Shown piece after piece: positions 9,181 through 17,573 of a DNA stretch of 64,000 nucleotides. Each line of letters begins with the position of its first letter. Within the stretch, counting starts at the first letter, position 1. The stretch comes from Candidatus Borrarchaeum yapensis (GTDB lineage Archaea > Asgardarchaeota > Sifarchaeia > Borrarchaeales > Borrarchaeaceae): the NCBI GenBank assembly GCA_016840515.1, contig JAEOSF010000011.1, forward strand, positions 1 through 64,000. The letters are read 5' to 3'. The notes under the pieces are model-generated. The model had not been told where the DNA came from, ran no database searches, and saw nothing but the letters and a program-made list of their open reading frames with translations. Position numbers and translations under genes: made by a program.

Positions 9181-10530
9181 TTGTTGAAAACTCAAAGAAT
9201 AAAAGTCGGAATAATTGGAGCCGGAATTTCTGGCTTAATTTGCGCCTGCGAATTGGAACACTTACGACCACGCAGCGTTATATTAGAAAAAGAGCGGGAA
9301 GTAGGCGGACATGTCCGCTCTTTTATAGAAGAGGGATACACGTATGATGTAGGACTACACCTTTTCTTAGGAGGTTATTCATACATTTTACCATTTTTGA
9401 AAAAAGCTGCAGTTCGTTTGAGGTATATTGGTGAGGGTGCTGTATTCTATCATAATGCAAGATTCTATAGACTAGAAAGAAAAATCTCTAGTATTTTGAA
9501 ATTCGGTTTACTTGATTTTTCCGATCGGTTAAAAGTTCTAACGAATTCAAATAAGATTTTAAAAAGTGATTTAGACTATTTTATGCAATATGATGAGGAG
9601 AATTTCGCCGAATGGTGTGAAAAAAATATTAGCAAAAAAGCCTTAGAGCTTTTTTATGAACCACTCATCAAATCATTAACATTTCTACCACCTGAAGAAG
9701 TATCAAGTGGGCTTTGGCTGCATGCTGAAAAGTTAAGAATCAAAGAAAGAGAAAGTTTAGCAGTATATTATCCAGAAAAGGATGTGGCGACTGCCGGCCT
9801 AAGCGTTATATCAAAAGCTTTGAGATGGTATTGCGAACGGATGGGGAGCGAAGTTTGGACTAATACTACTGTCAAACAGATTGTTATTGAGGATGAAAGA
9901 GTTAAAGGGATTGAATATATTCACGAAGGCGTTGATAAATTTCTTGAAATACCTTTTGTCGTTTTTACAGGCCCTATTAGCAATCTATTTAATTTAATCT
10001 CTGAAAAGCACTTTCCTGGAGATTTTCGGGAGAGGATTAAAAAATTTAAATATTCATCTGTATTAGCAATTCAGATTGGGCTTGATAAATCACTAACAGA
10101 TCACAGAGTCGTAATCTTAACTCCTAACAAGTTGGTTAATGCAGTAGCGCAAATTCTACCACCATATGGCATTATTGCGCCACCGGGGAAGAGTCTTCTT
10201 GCTGGAACTTGCATTGAACCATCTTTTCTAAACAAGACTGATGATGAAATAATGGAAATCATTATTGAGGAGCTAAAGAATCCTTTTCCTGAAATAGAAA
10301 AGCATCTTCTCTGGACAAAAGTTTTGAGAATTAAAAATGCTATCGAAGCCCAATCCCCGGGAATTATGTCATTAAAACTTGACACAAATCGTTCTCCAAT
10401 TGAAGGGCTCTATTTTGCTGGAAATTATGCAAATAACGACAATTGGCATTCTTCCATAGAAGGTGCCGCAAGATCAGGACATAATTGTGCGAAATTAATT
10501 GAGAAAGACGCCAAAGTACTATTAAATTAA
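9181..10530 (+). CDS. FAD-dependent amine-oxidase-like protein (protoporphyrinogen oxidase/phytoene desaturase superfamily)
   Basis: The N-terminus has the dinucleotide-binding motif GIIGAGISGLICACELE, then EKEREVGGHVRSF, the usual FAD contact of the HemG/CrtI/UDP-galactopyranose mutase superfamily. The C-terminus has GLYFAGNYANND, the second FAD contact. Length is 449 residues. TTG 9181 or the adjacent TTG 9184 starts translation after aaggtggg. It lies in the quinone-related block, 40 bases after the Fe-S subunit, so it may act on isoprenoid or quinone intermediates. Substrate cannot be read from sequence, and protoporphyrinogen oxidase is only one option. Confidence 0.82.
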   Translation: MLKTQRIKVGIIGAGISGLICACELEHLRPRSVILEKEREVGGHVRSFIEEGYTYDVGLHLFLGGYSYILPFLKKAAVRLRYIGEGAVFYHNARFYRLERKISSILKFGLLDFSDRLKVLTNSNKILKSDLDYFMQYDEENFAEWCEKNISKKALELFYEPLIKSLTFLPPEEVSSGLWLHAEKLRIKERESLAVYYPEKDVATAGLSVISKALRWYCERMGSEVWTNTTVKQIVIEDERVKGIEYIHEGVDKFLEIPFVVFTGPISNLFNLISEKHFPGDFRERIKKFKYSSVLAIQIGLDKSLTDHRVVILTPNKLVNAVAQILPPYGIIAPPGKSLLAGTCIEPSFLNKTDDEIMEIIIEELKNPFPEIEKHLLWTKVLRIKNAIEAQSPGIMSLKLDTNRSPIEGLYFAGNYANNDNWHSSIEGAARSGHNCAKLIEKDAKVLLN

Positions 10531-10663
10531 GTTTATGAGAATATATATACAACTTACAACTATTTATGCGTCTATAAATAACCAGAATGCAGACTTAAGT
10601 CACATAGAGATATAATAAAAAGAATATGAGAACACGACTAATTGAAATAGAGGAAAAGGGACG

Positions 10664-11602
10664 ATGGAAGCCTCTTATACGAAACAGAGTTCAGTAAAAC
10701 TTTGGTTTAATGCCACAAGACCCAAATTCCTTACAGCAGTGATTATTCCGATAATCCTAGGATCTGTGATAGCTTTTGTATACGAAAATGTGTTTTATCC
10801 ACTTTATTTTGTTTTGGCTTTAATTGGAGGAATCGCACTCCACGCAGGTACAAATATAGCCAATGATTATTTTGACTTTAAAAGTGGTACAGATATAATT
10901 AACAAAGAAGTTACTCCCTTTAGCGGAGGAAGCGACTTTTTACGTGATGGAATTCTAAAGCCTCGTGATGTCCTTGTTGCGTCACTTATTTTGCTAGGTG
11001 TGGGCATTGCTATTGGTCTTTATTTCACATTTGTAATTGGTTGGTTCTTACTTTTACTTGGACTTATTGGTGCATTATGTGGCTTTTTTTATGTAACACT
11101 GGCATCTAAAGGACTCGGAGAAGCAGCAATTGGTATTAACTTCGGCCCTCTTAGTGTCCTAGGTGCTTATTACGTACAAACCACAAAAGTGACTCTTGTT
11201 CCTTTGATCGCATCAATTCCAGTAGCATTTTTAATTACAGCCGTAATTTGGATCAATCAGTTTCCCGATTATGTTGCTGATAAAGAAGTTGGTAAAGACC
11301 ACTTAGTCGTCAGACTCGGCCGTTCCTTATCAGCTGTACGTGTGTATCTTGGTTTAATCCTGGGCACATACATAGCCATAGCTTTAGGTATTGTTTTCTC
11401 GTTCTTGCCGCTGTTTTGCCTCATTAGTTTCATTACTTTACCACTATTTGCAATTCCTGCAATGAAGTCTGCCCAAAAGAACTATCTGGATACACCAAAA
11501 CTAATACCAGCGCAAGCAATGACCATTATGACTCATTTATTTACTGGGATCTTGCTCATTGCGGGATTCCTAATTCATTACATCGCTCTAACTGTGTTGT
11601 GA
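10664..11602 (+). CDS. UbiA-family prenyltransferase, MenA-like
   Basis: Membrane enzyme that attaches a polyprenyl chain to an aromatic acceptor, most likely 1,4-dihydroxy-2-naphthoate in menaquinone synthesis. It has 312 residues and about nine helices. The first aspartate-rich motif is NDYFDFKSGTD (about residues 67-77) and the second is QFPDYVADKEVGK (about residues 203-215), both of MenA type. Four bases separate it from the geranylgeranyl reductase and the polyprenyl synthase follows, which supports a lipoquinone role. Archaeal lipid prenyltransferases of the UbiA family (DGGGP synthase) are the main alternative. Confidence 0.85.
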   Translation: MEASYTKQSSVKLWFNATRPKFLTAVIIPIILGSVIAFVYENVFYPLYFVLALIGGIALHAGTNIANDYFDFKSGTDIINKEVTPFSGGSDFLRDGILKPRDVLVASLILLGVGIAIGLYFTFVIGWFLLLLGLIGALCGFFYVTLASKGLGEAAIGINFGPLSVLGAYYVQTTKVTLVPLIASIPVAFLITAVIWINQFPDYVADKEVGKDHLVVRLGRSLSAVRVYLGLILGTYIAIALGIVFSFLPLFCLISFITLPLFAIPAMKSAQKNYLDTPKLIPAQAMTIMTHLFTGILLIAGFLIHYIALTVL

Positions 11603-11606
11603 TTGA

Positions 11607-12791
11607 ATGGTTGCTGATGTAATCGTGATAGGAGGAGGACCAGCAGGTGCAACCGTTTCTAGAATATTAGCTGAAAATGGAGTGGATGTACAACTTTTTG
11701 AAAAAAAGAAAACAATTGGGCTTCCCGTTAGATGTGGAGAGTTGTTACCTCATCCTTCGGAAATGCATCGTTTGTTTCCCAGAGTCAAAGACGCGGAAGA
11801 ATTAATAGAGCCGCCCAAGCATGCTCTCGCAAATATCACGGAAAACACTGAACTTATTGACCCAATGGGCAACAAGATAAAATCCAGATTTAAAAGTAAC
11901 ATCATCTTTCGAGATAGATACGACCAAGCCCTAATTCAAAGAGCGAGTGACGCAGGTGCAGATATAAAATGTGGTTCACCTGTTATAAGTGTCTCTGGAA
12001 ATGGAAGCGTCCATTTTAATGATATGGGCACTATTAGACAAGTTAAAGCCCAAGTGATTGTTGGTGCCGATGGTCCACTATCAATATTAACTGAGGGAGT
12101 TCGTAGGGAAAATTATGAATTTGCATTGTGTTTTACAACAATTATGGAGAATGTAAATGTAGATGAAAACTCAGTCCAAATGTACTTTGGAAAAGAATAC
12201 TCGCCTGGGGCATATGCTTGGATCATTCCTAAGGGAGATCAAACTGCAAATGTAGGTTTAGGCATACGAAAGCGTTTCACTAACAATTTAAAAATAAAAA
12301 AATACTATCGGAAGTTTGTTGAAGAGCATCCTACAGCTTCAAATTTATTAGATGGAGGGCGGATCATAAGTTCTTCCTCAAAGCTGGTACCAATTGAAGG
12401 ACCATTTTCGGATGCTGCAACTAGACGAGGGAATATGATATGTATTGGTGATGCGGGAGGTTTCGTAATGCCGCATGTCGGAGCAGGAATCCCTAGTGCA
12501 TTACTTACTGGACGAATAGGCGCTGAAGCAATATTAGAACATTTAAGAGGTGAAAGTGAACTTTCTAACTTTGAAAGATTGTGGAGAAAGGAAATTGGGA
12601 ACAGGATGAAGAATAGTCTCAGAATCAGAAAATTCACAGATTCATTGCTTCTCAATGGATCGATCTCTTCGTTTTTTAATGAACGAGCACAACAATATTT
12701 TGATCATCTAATCCGCTGCGAGTTCCCTGTTTCTCTAAGATTATTCAATTTTTACCTAAATTTGAAAAATAAAGTAAAAAGTCTATCCTAA
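11607..12791 (+). CDS. geranylgeranyl reductase family flavoprotein
   Basis: FAD-dependent reductase that saturates isoprenoid double bonds, in archaea those of membrane lipids or menaquinone side chains. The N-terminal Rossmann motif DVIVIGGGPAGATVSRILAENG is followed by VRCGELL, close to the family's conserved region. GADG (about residue 155) and CIGDAGGFVMPHVGAGIP (about residues 285-300) are the second and third FAD contacts. Length (394 residues) is normal. The gene directly follows the UbiA homologue and is probably cotranscribed with it. Confidence 0.9.
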   Translation: MVADVIVIGGGPAGATVSRILAENGVDVQLFEKKKTIGLPVRCGELLPHPSEMHRLFPRVKDAEELIEPPKHALANITENTELIDPMGNKIKSRFKSNIIFRDRYDQALIQRASDAGADIKCGSPVISVSGNGSVHFNDMGTIRQVKAQVIVGADGPLSILTEGVRRENYEFALCFTTIMENVNVDENSVQMYFGKEYSPGAYAWIIPKGDQTANVGLGIRKRFTNNLKIKKYYRKFVEEHPTASNLLDGGRIISSSSKLVPIEGPFSDAATRRGNMICIGDAGGFVMPHVGAGIPSALLTGRIGAEAILEHLRGESELSNFERLWRKEIGNRMKNSLRIRKFTDSLLLNGSISSFFNERAQQYFDHLIRCEFPVSLRLFNFYLNLKNKVKSLS

Positions 12792-12837
12792 TCCATATAA
12801 TATTAAAATAAGGGCTAACATAGAGGTTTCGATAGCA

Positions 12838-13893
12838 TTGCAAGGAATAATCGAAGGAAAAAACGATAACGAGATATTAGATACAGTATCGAGTGATACC
12901 ATGGAGGAATGGAGAAACCTCATTGGCGAGGTTATGTTAGATTTATTACAAAAAGAAACGAATCCAGATTTTTATGATGCTGTTAAATATCAAGTTCAGA
13001 CAGGAGGGAAACGTCTACGTCCATTATTAACTATGACTTTTAGTGATGCCGCAGGTGGCAAACTTGATTCTACAATTTATGCAGCCGCTGGAATAGAATT
13101 AATTCATACCCATTCACTAATAATTGATGATATTATTGATCGATCTGTTCTTAGACGAAACCAGCCAACTTCATGGGTCAAATTTGGTATGCCTATCGCC
13201 GTATTAATTGCCATGAAATATCGAGAAGCGATAGTTTTGGCCGCTCAAAAAACCGAATATCCAACTAAAATTCAGAAGGTTTTCTCACGTGCTATGCAGA
13301 GAATGCTTATTGGTGAACGAATAGATATTCTTCTTGAACAGACTGGACGAAAAAATGAATATCTAATAAAAAATCGCCTTCAAGATGCAACTATAGATGA
13401 CTATTTTACTTTATGTAAAAACAAAACGGGCGCATTGGTTAGTGCAGCATGTGAAGCAGGAGTAGTTTGCGTAAATGGAAACAATGAATATGTTACGGCA
13501 GCAAAGCAATTTGGAATGAACGCGGGAATTGCTCTTCAGATTTCTGACGACTATCTTGATATATTTGGAAATAGTCAACAATTTGGAAAAGAATATAGAA
13601 AAGATATTATTGAACACAAGCTGGGCAATTTTGTAATTTTATATGCTCTAAACCAACTATCTGAACCATACAAACGCATATTATTAGAAATACTCCAAAC
13701 AGATAAAATTAGCGAAGAAGAGATAACAGAAGCAGGTCATATCATCCAAATGACTGATGCACCTAAAGTGGCAAAATATAAAGTTACTGAATTTGTAAAT
13801 TTGGCTAAAGATAGCCTGAAATCTTTTCCTGATTCACATGCGAAAAAAACACTTTTCAATTTAGCTGATACTCTTTTGGATCGAAAACACTAG
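12838..13893 (+). CDS. polyprenyl diphosphate synthase (trans-isoprenyl chain elongating)
   Basis: Condenses isopentenyl diphosphate onto an allylic primer to make the chain used by the prenyltransferase upstream. The two catalytic aspartate motifs are present: first DDIID followed by RSVLRR, and second DDYLD. GGKRLRP near residue 60 is the usual substrate-binding segment. Length is 351 residues if TTG 12838 is used (gaggt upstream). ATG 12901 would shorten it by 21 residues without touching the domain. Between the two DDxxD motifs there is an atypical, more divergent region (VLIAMKYREAIV and on), so product chain length cannot be guessed. Confidence 0.87.
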   Translation: MQGIIEGKNDNEILDTVSSDTMEEWRNLIGEVMLDLLQKETNPDFYDAVKYQVQTGGKRLRPLLTMTFSDAAGGKLDSTIYAAAGIELIHTHSLIIDDIIDRSVLRRNQPTSWVKFGMPIAVLIAMKYREAIVLAAQKTEYPTKIQKVFSRAMQRMLIGERIDILLEQTGRKNEYLIKNRLQDATIDDYFTLCKNKTGALVSAACEAGVVCVNGNNEYVTAAKQFGMNAGIALQISDDYLDIFGNSQQFGKEYRKDIIEHKLGNFVILYALNQLSEPYKRILLEILQTDKISEEEITEAGHIIQMTDAPKVAKYKVTEFVNLAKDSLKSFPDSHAKKTLFNLADTLLDRKH

Positions 13894-13930
13894 TATAACA
13901 CATAAACTGTACAAATGATATTTTCTAAGA

Positions 13931-13956
13931 AAATGTCGTGCAAGTGGCACATTTTT
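13931..13956. terminator. hairpin between convergent genes
   Basis: An interrupted inverted repeat (aaaatgtcgtgc and gcacatttt, five-base loop) lies in the 75-base gap between the convergent polyprenyl synthase and the small membrane protein gene, followed by a T run. Position and form suggest a transcription end signal. Unproven. Confidence 0.35.
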
Positions 13957-13968
13957 GTGCGTATTTGG

Positions 13969-14382
13969 CTAGAAACGTTCGCGTAGCATCTCAAGAAAAG
14001 TGGTCTCATATTCTTTTCTGAGAAGAATAACTTGTACCGCAGCTATGATTATATTAGTAAACATTTCTGGGCCTAAGGGTAGGATTGGGATAAGAAATAT
14101 GACCCAAAGTATACCGAATATTAGACCTATCCTTGCTAATACCAATTTGTTAAGAACTAAAACTCCTAAAATTATTTCAAAAATAACAGTAATTATAATG
14201 ACGAGGACTCCATTTGGGATTATAATGTTTACTAGAATATCTTTGTAAAAGGAGAGGTGAGCATTCTCAAGGAAAAATTCCCAGAGTATTTGATGGGTGC
14301 GAAGAGTTACGATAAGATTGAAGATTGCTGCAACAAGATAACCTAACCCAAAACCGATTCTTCCTATATTTGACCAATTCAT
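13969..14382 (-). CDS. small integral membrane protein, four helices, DoxX-like
   Basis: Encodes 137 residues with four hydrophobic helices (about residues 8-27, 48-75, 79-98 and 103-120). The pattern IGRIGFGLGYLVAAIFNL at the N-terminus and the four-helix size resemble DoxX/DUF-type small membrane proteins, but no diagnostic motif is visible, so the function is unassigned. It is convergent with the polyprenyl synthase and stands alone. Confidence 0.6.
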   Translation of the reverse strand: MNWSNIGRIGFGLGYLVAAIFNLIVTLRTHQILWEFFLENAHLSFYKDILVNIIIPNGVLVIIITVIFEIILGVLVLNKLVLARIGLIFGILWVIFLIPILPLGPEMFTNIIIAAVQVILLRKEYETTFLEMLRERF

Positions 14383-14471
14383 TTTTCCTCATACCAAATT
14401 TATTTTCCTATATGTTGAATTTCTGAATGTTAAGCAAGTTTTTGCACTAGTGTCAATGAACTAGTACGTGA

Positions 14472-14509
14472 CATCCTCCCCCACCTTTCGGAAGGGGACT
14501 TCCCGTTGC
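14472..14509. mobile_element. solo IS605-type left-end relic
   Basis: The sequence cctccccc...acttccc with an inner hairpin (CCTT-tcgg-AAGG) matches, with a few changes, the left-end hairpin upstream of the intact tnpB (53030-53074). No transposase lies nearby, so this is a solo end or decayed copy. It is in the intergenic region upstream of the deoxyhypusine synthase gene. Confidence 0.5.
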
Positions 14510-14638
14510 ATAAGTTAAATCTTAGTACATATCGTTACTATATTTCCGCCGATATACTTAAACTTATGTCTAACAACTCTAAAAATTGAATTATTGAATT
14601 CTTTATCCAGACGTTGACTTAGAAAAATCGAAAAAGGA

Positions 14639-15562
14639 ATGAAAAAAATGTATAAGAAAGTCAATCAAGTTGATGTTAAGCAAGATCAAACTTTGAAGGA
14701 ATTAATGGATAGTCTAGATGGAACAGCATTTAATGCCAGGAGATTAGCGAGAGCCTGTAAAATATATGAAAAAATGGTTAAAATAGAGGGATGTGTCAAG
14801 TTTTTTTCGCTTGCAGGAGCAATGGTTCCCGCAGGAATGCAAAAAATCATTTATGATTTGCTTAATTTGGGATTTATTGACGTTCTTATTACAACTGGAG
14901 CCAATCTAACTCACGATATAGCAGAAACGTTAGGTTTTCCTCATCTTCAAGGAGATACTGAACAACGAGATGAAGAGCTTTTCAACAATAAAATAAGCAG
15001 AATCTATGATGTTTATATGCCCACCAAGGTTTATGAATCAATAGAGGAGTTCATAAAAACTCTAAGTTTTGTACCTACAATTTCCGTGAAAGATTTCCTT
15101 TGGTATCTTGGTGATCAATTACCAAATCATCCCCATTCAATCTTGAAAGTTTGTGCAAAGAAAAAGATACCTATTTATTGCCCCGCCTTTACCGATTGTG
15201 GACTTGCGATACAAGTTTTATTTGCTTTCCCAGAAACCAATTTCAATCAATTTCAAGACTTAAAAGATATGATTGATACAGCCTGGGATGCAAAGGTTGC
15301 AGGTTGCTGCATTATCGGAGGAGGAGTCCCAAAGAATTATTTATTTCAAGCAATGCAATTTTCTCCAAATAGTCTGGGTTATGCGATTCAAATAACAATG
15401 GATCGGCCTGAGCTTGGAGGTTTATCGGGTGCCTCACTAGACGAGGCGATTTCATGGGGAAAGGTCAATAAAACCGCTGAATACACAACTGTAATAGCAG
15501 ATGCTACAATAGTGATGCCACTACTGCTATCCTATCTTAAAACAACCTGTAAGAACAAATAA
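14639..15562 (+). CDS. deoxyhypusine synthase family protein
   Basis: Enzyme of the family that transfers the aminobutyl group of spermidine to a lysine of translation factor aIF5A. The catalytic lysine is kept: GGGVPKN with Lys232 aligns with the GGGVVKHH motif of known enzymes. The C-terminal SGASLDEAISWGKV matches the conserved GA-DEAVSWGK segment, and FFSLAGAMVPAGM, TTGANLTHD and the DVYMPTKVYE region match the NAD and spermidine parts. Length is 307 residues. ATG 14639 is listed, but ATG 14648 has better spacing from aaaagga. Family members can make other products such as homospermidine. Confidence 0.88.
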   Translation: MKKMYKKVNQVDVKQDQTLKELMDSLDGTAFNARRLARACKIYEKMVKIEGCVKFFSLAGAMVPAGMQKIIYDLLNLGFIDVLITTGANLTHDIAETLGFPHLQGDTEQRDEELFNNKISRIYDVYMPTKVYESIEEFIKTLSFVPTISVKDFLWYLGDQLPNHPHSILKVCAKKKIPIYCPAFTDCGLAIQVLFAFPETNFNQFQDLKDMIDTAWDAKVAGCCIIGGGVPKNYLFQAMQFSPNSLGYAIQITMDRPELGGLSGASLDEAISWGKVNKTAEYTTVIADATIVMPLLLSYLKTTCKNK

Positions 15563-15567
15563 CACAA

Positions 15568-15584
15568 TAGACTATTATAGTCTA
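15568..15584. repeat. perfect 8-bp inverted repeat after the deoxyhypusine synthase gene
   Basis: TAGACTAT and ATAGTCTA face each other across a single base, six bases after the stop codon. It may be a terminator stem or an operator. The surrounding gap (15563-15906) is AT-rich. A 61-codon TTG-started frame at 15662-15847 has no domain or ribosome site and I do not call it a gene. Confidence 0.4.
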
Positions 15585-15906
15585 CCATAAGGCAATAATA
15601 CTTCAGATCGCAGCGATAAAAATCAGATTTTTAAATTTAGAGATTTGTAATCGTTATCTTTTTGTCAATATCACAGAGAATGTTTTTCGATGAAAGAAAT
15701 CAATATCTTTCAACTGTGATTATCTCCTCCCCTCTAAGAGACGATATCTTTTTGAACGCATTGTATTGCTTGGTTGAAATAGAAAGAAATATATACAGGG
15801 AATGTATTTATATTTTCACTTCAAGTTATACCCAAAATTTCTACTAAAAAATGTCATTTAAAAAATAACTCAAATTTCGTGGATCAAGAAGAATTTGGAG
15901 CGGGGA

Positions 15907-16185
15907 ATGTTGGAATTCTGTCCAAAGTGCGAAGGCCTCCTAATGCCAAAGAAACAAAAGAATAAAACAGTTTTCTATTGCCCTCATTGCGGATTTGAGC
16001 AGAAACCAAAGAAAAAAACAGACAATGATTATAAGGTAGTTTGGAAAATAGAACATACTCCAAAAGATGAAATAATCGTTGTAGAAGGCAAAAAGCGAGG
16101 AAAGAAGGATAAAGAGTTAATGAAAGAAGAAATGGAGGATTATTATCGATCTATGTTAGAGTTCTATCCTGAAGAATCGGACTAA
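15907..16185 (+). CDS. RPB9/TFS-type zinc-ribbon protein with a charged tail
   Basis: The first 30 residues form a zinc ribbon (FCPKCEGLLMPK then FYCPHCGFEQK) of the type found at the N-terminus of RNA polymerase subunit RPB9/RpoM and transcription factor TFS. Full archaeal TFS has a second, catalytic ribbon. Here it is replaced by a charged, Lys/Glu-rich tail with no cysteine (92 residues in all), so RNA cleavage activity is not expected. ATG 15907 is chosen over TTG 15895 because ggagcgggg precedes it. A role in transcription is inferred from the ribbon only. Confidence 0.65.
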   Translation: MLEFCPKCEGLLMPKKQKNKTVFYCPHCGFEQKPKKKTDNDYKVVWKIEHTPKDEIIVVEGKKRGKKDKELMKEEMEDYYRSMLEFYPEESD

Positions 16186-16218
16186 GCCTTTTTTCACATA
16201 ACTCTATGACTTGTTTAG

Positions 16219-17316
16219 CTAGCTAGTACCTAGAATAATCGCCTTAACAATATCTTCGGGGGAGGTGCCAGGAGACTCAATACTATGCTTTGTAAAGAAT
16301 TGTGAAATAACCTCAAATAACTTGGATTCGTTTATAGGATGTCCAATGATTGCGTTTTCCAGATCTTGAAGACGTTCTGCGGGAAAAAACCAAAAATCAC
16401 CTGACACAAGGAGATCTGTAATTATTTCATCATCAGTCAATTCCCCTGTGATCCGAATCAAGCCTCCTGGTGACTTATAGGCTGTTTCGAAAATATGCAC
16501 ATCACGGCTAATTTTTACCTTCCTCTTTTCATACAATTCAGGACGTCTATGACTCGGTGCATACACCCATTCGTCCGTTTTGTATTCTTCGTTTAAATTC
16601 TGTAACAGTTCATTTTCACGTTCTGTTAATTCATCAGGTATGAGTTGAATGTCAAGGGTTTTTTCAAAATTCTTTATTAAAAGTTCTTTGACGAGATTTC
16701 TGTCAGGTATTTCCCCCAACTCTTTTTTACATGTTGTAAGGCGTTCTTTTAGACTTTTGGCAATCTTATCGCGAAATTTTTCGCTTGGTACTTTGAAGAT
16801 CTGGGTCATTAAATCATAATTGAAATCTAGGATGATGTTACCTGTCAGAACTGTTGTTTCTTCAACTTGCCCTGCGCCATTCCCGGAAATTTTCTTATCG
16901 TGGACTTCTATATCATTAATGGGTGTGTATTCCGCAGATATCCCTAAATCGCGATAGGTGAGTACTGGAGCTGCAAGTAACGTTTTATACGCTCCGGCAA
17001 TTGTAAGCGGAACTTTTGGGTTTTTTCGCGAGACCATGACTTGGAAAAAGAATTGCCCATCATCCAATAAAACAGTGCCTCCGCCAATTACACGTCGCAC
17101 AATAGGAATATTGGTTTTCTTGCAAAAATCGACTCGAACTTCTTTTTCAATCTCTTGATGATAGCCTAAACATACAAATGGTCTGTCAGGGTAGCAAAAG
17201 AGGAGCGTATCATCAACGACGCCTTCGCTTCTTGCCAACGCTACAGCATGATACACTGTCTGGGATATTAAATAGTCAATCTTTCCAAGATCTATTAATC
17301 GCCACTTTTCACTCAT
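16219..17316 (-). CDS. lplA: lipoate-protein ligase A family protein
   Basis: Attaches lipoate to carrier proteins such as GcvH. The LplA catalytic domain is clear: FVCLGYHQEIEKEV, RRVIGGGTVLLDDGQFFFQV (the RRxxGGGxVxHDxG region, with Leu in place of His) and, near residue 145, ISGNGAGQ. A C-terminal extension of about 120 residues resembles the accessory domain of bacterial LplA. ATG 17316 is preferred over the upstream in-frame ATG at 17334. In the same window a full glycine cleavage operon (47.0-51.7 kb) supplies its probable substrate. Confidence 0.87.
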   Translation of the reverse strand: MSEKWRLIDLGKIDYLISQTVYHAVALARSEGVVDDTLLFCYPDRPFVCLGYHQEIEKEVRVDFCKKTNIPIVRRVIGGGTVLLDDGQFFFQVMVSRKNPKVPLTIAGAYKTLLAAPVLTYRDLGISAEYTPINDIEVHDKKISGNGAGQVEETTVLTGNIILDFNYDLMTQIFKVPSEKFRDKIAKSLKERLTTCKKELGEIPDRNLVKELLIKNFEKTLDIQLIPDELTERENELLQNLNEEYKTDEWVYAPSHRRPELYEKRKVKISRDVHIFETAYKSPGGLIRITGELTDDEIITDLLVSGDFWFFPAERLQDLENAIIGHPINESKLFEVISQFFTKHSIESPGTSPEDIVKAIILGTS

Positions 17317-17491
17317 AAAAACGCAACCATTCACAGTTTCATTGTATTTTACGGACTTTTCTGGAATTTTATAATAAATAGATGTGGTTACGATTTAAGA
17401 TTTTACACTTATCAAGTTTCTCTTATATCTGCCTAATCTGCAGATTAACCCTTAGCCATTACATTGTTTGTGTTAGGGGCAAAGTTAAATT

Positions 17492-17532
17492 GAAGAGAAG
17501 AGAAGAGAAGAGAAAAGAAAAGAAGAGAAAGG
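17492..17532. repeat. 41-base homopurine tract (GAAGA repeats)
   Basis: The plus strand carries an uninterrupted A/G run built from gaaga and gaaaa units. In the minus-strand transcripts of both neighbouring genes this becomes a pyrimidine-rich tract just downstream of the LURP-one-like gene. It could act in transcription termination or form triplex DNA. Confidence 0.7.
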
Positions 17533-17573
17533 CTCAAACTTTGGTTTGAGTAGTGCTAAAAAAGCTATATAAC

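Noticed and set aside
15662..15847. 61-codon frame between deoxyhypusine synthase and the zinc-ribbon gene
   Set aside because: TTG start without ribosome site, no domain and ordinary AT-rich sequence.
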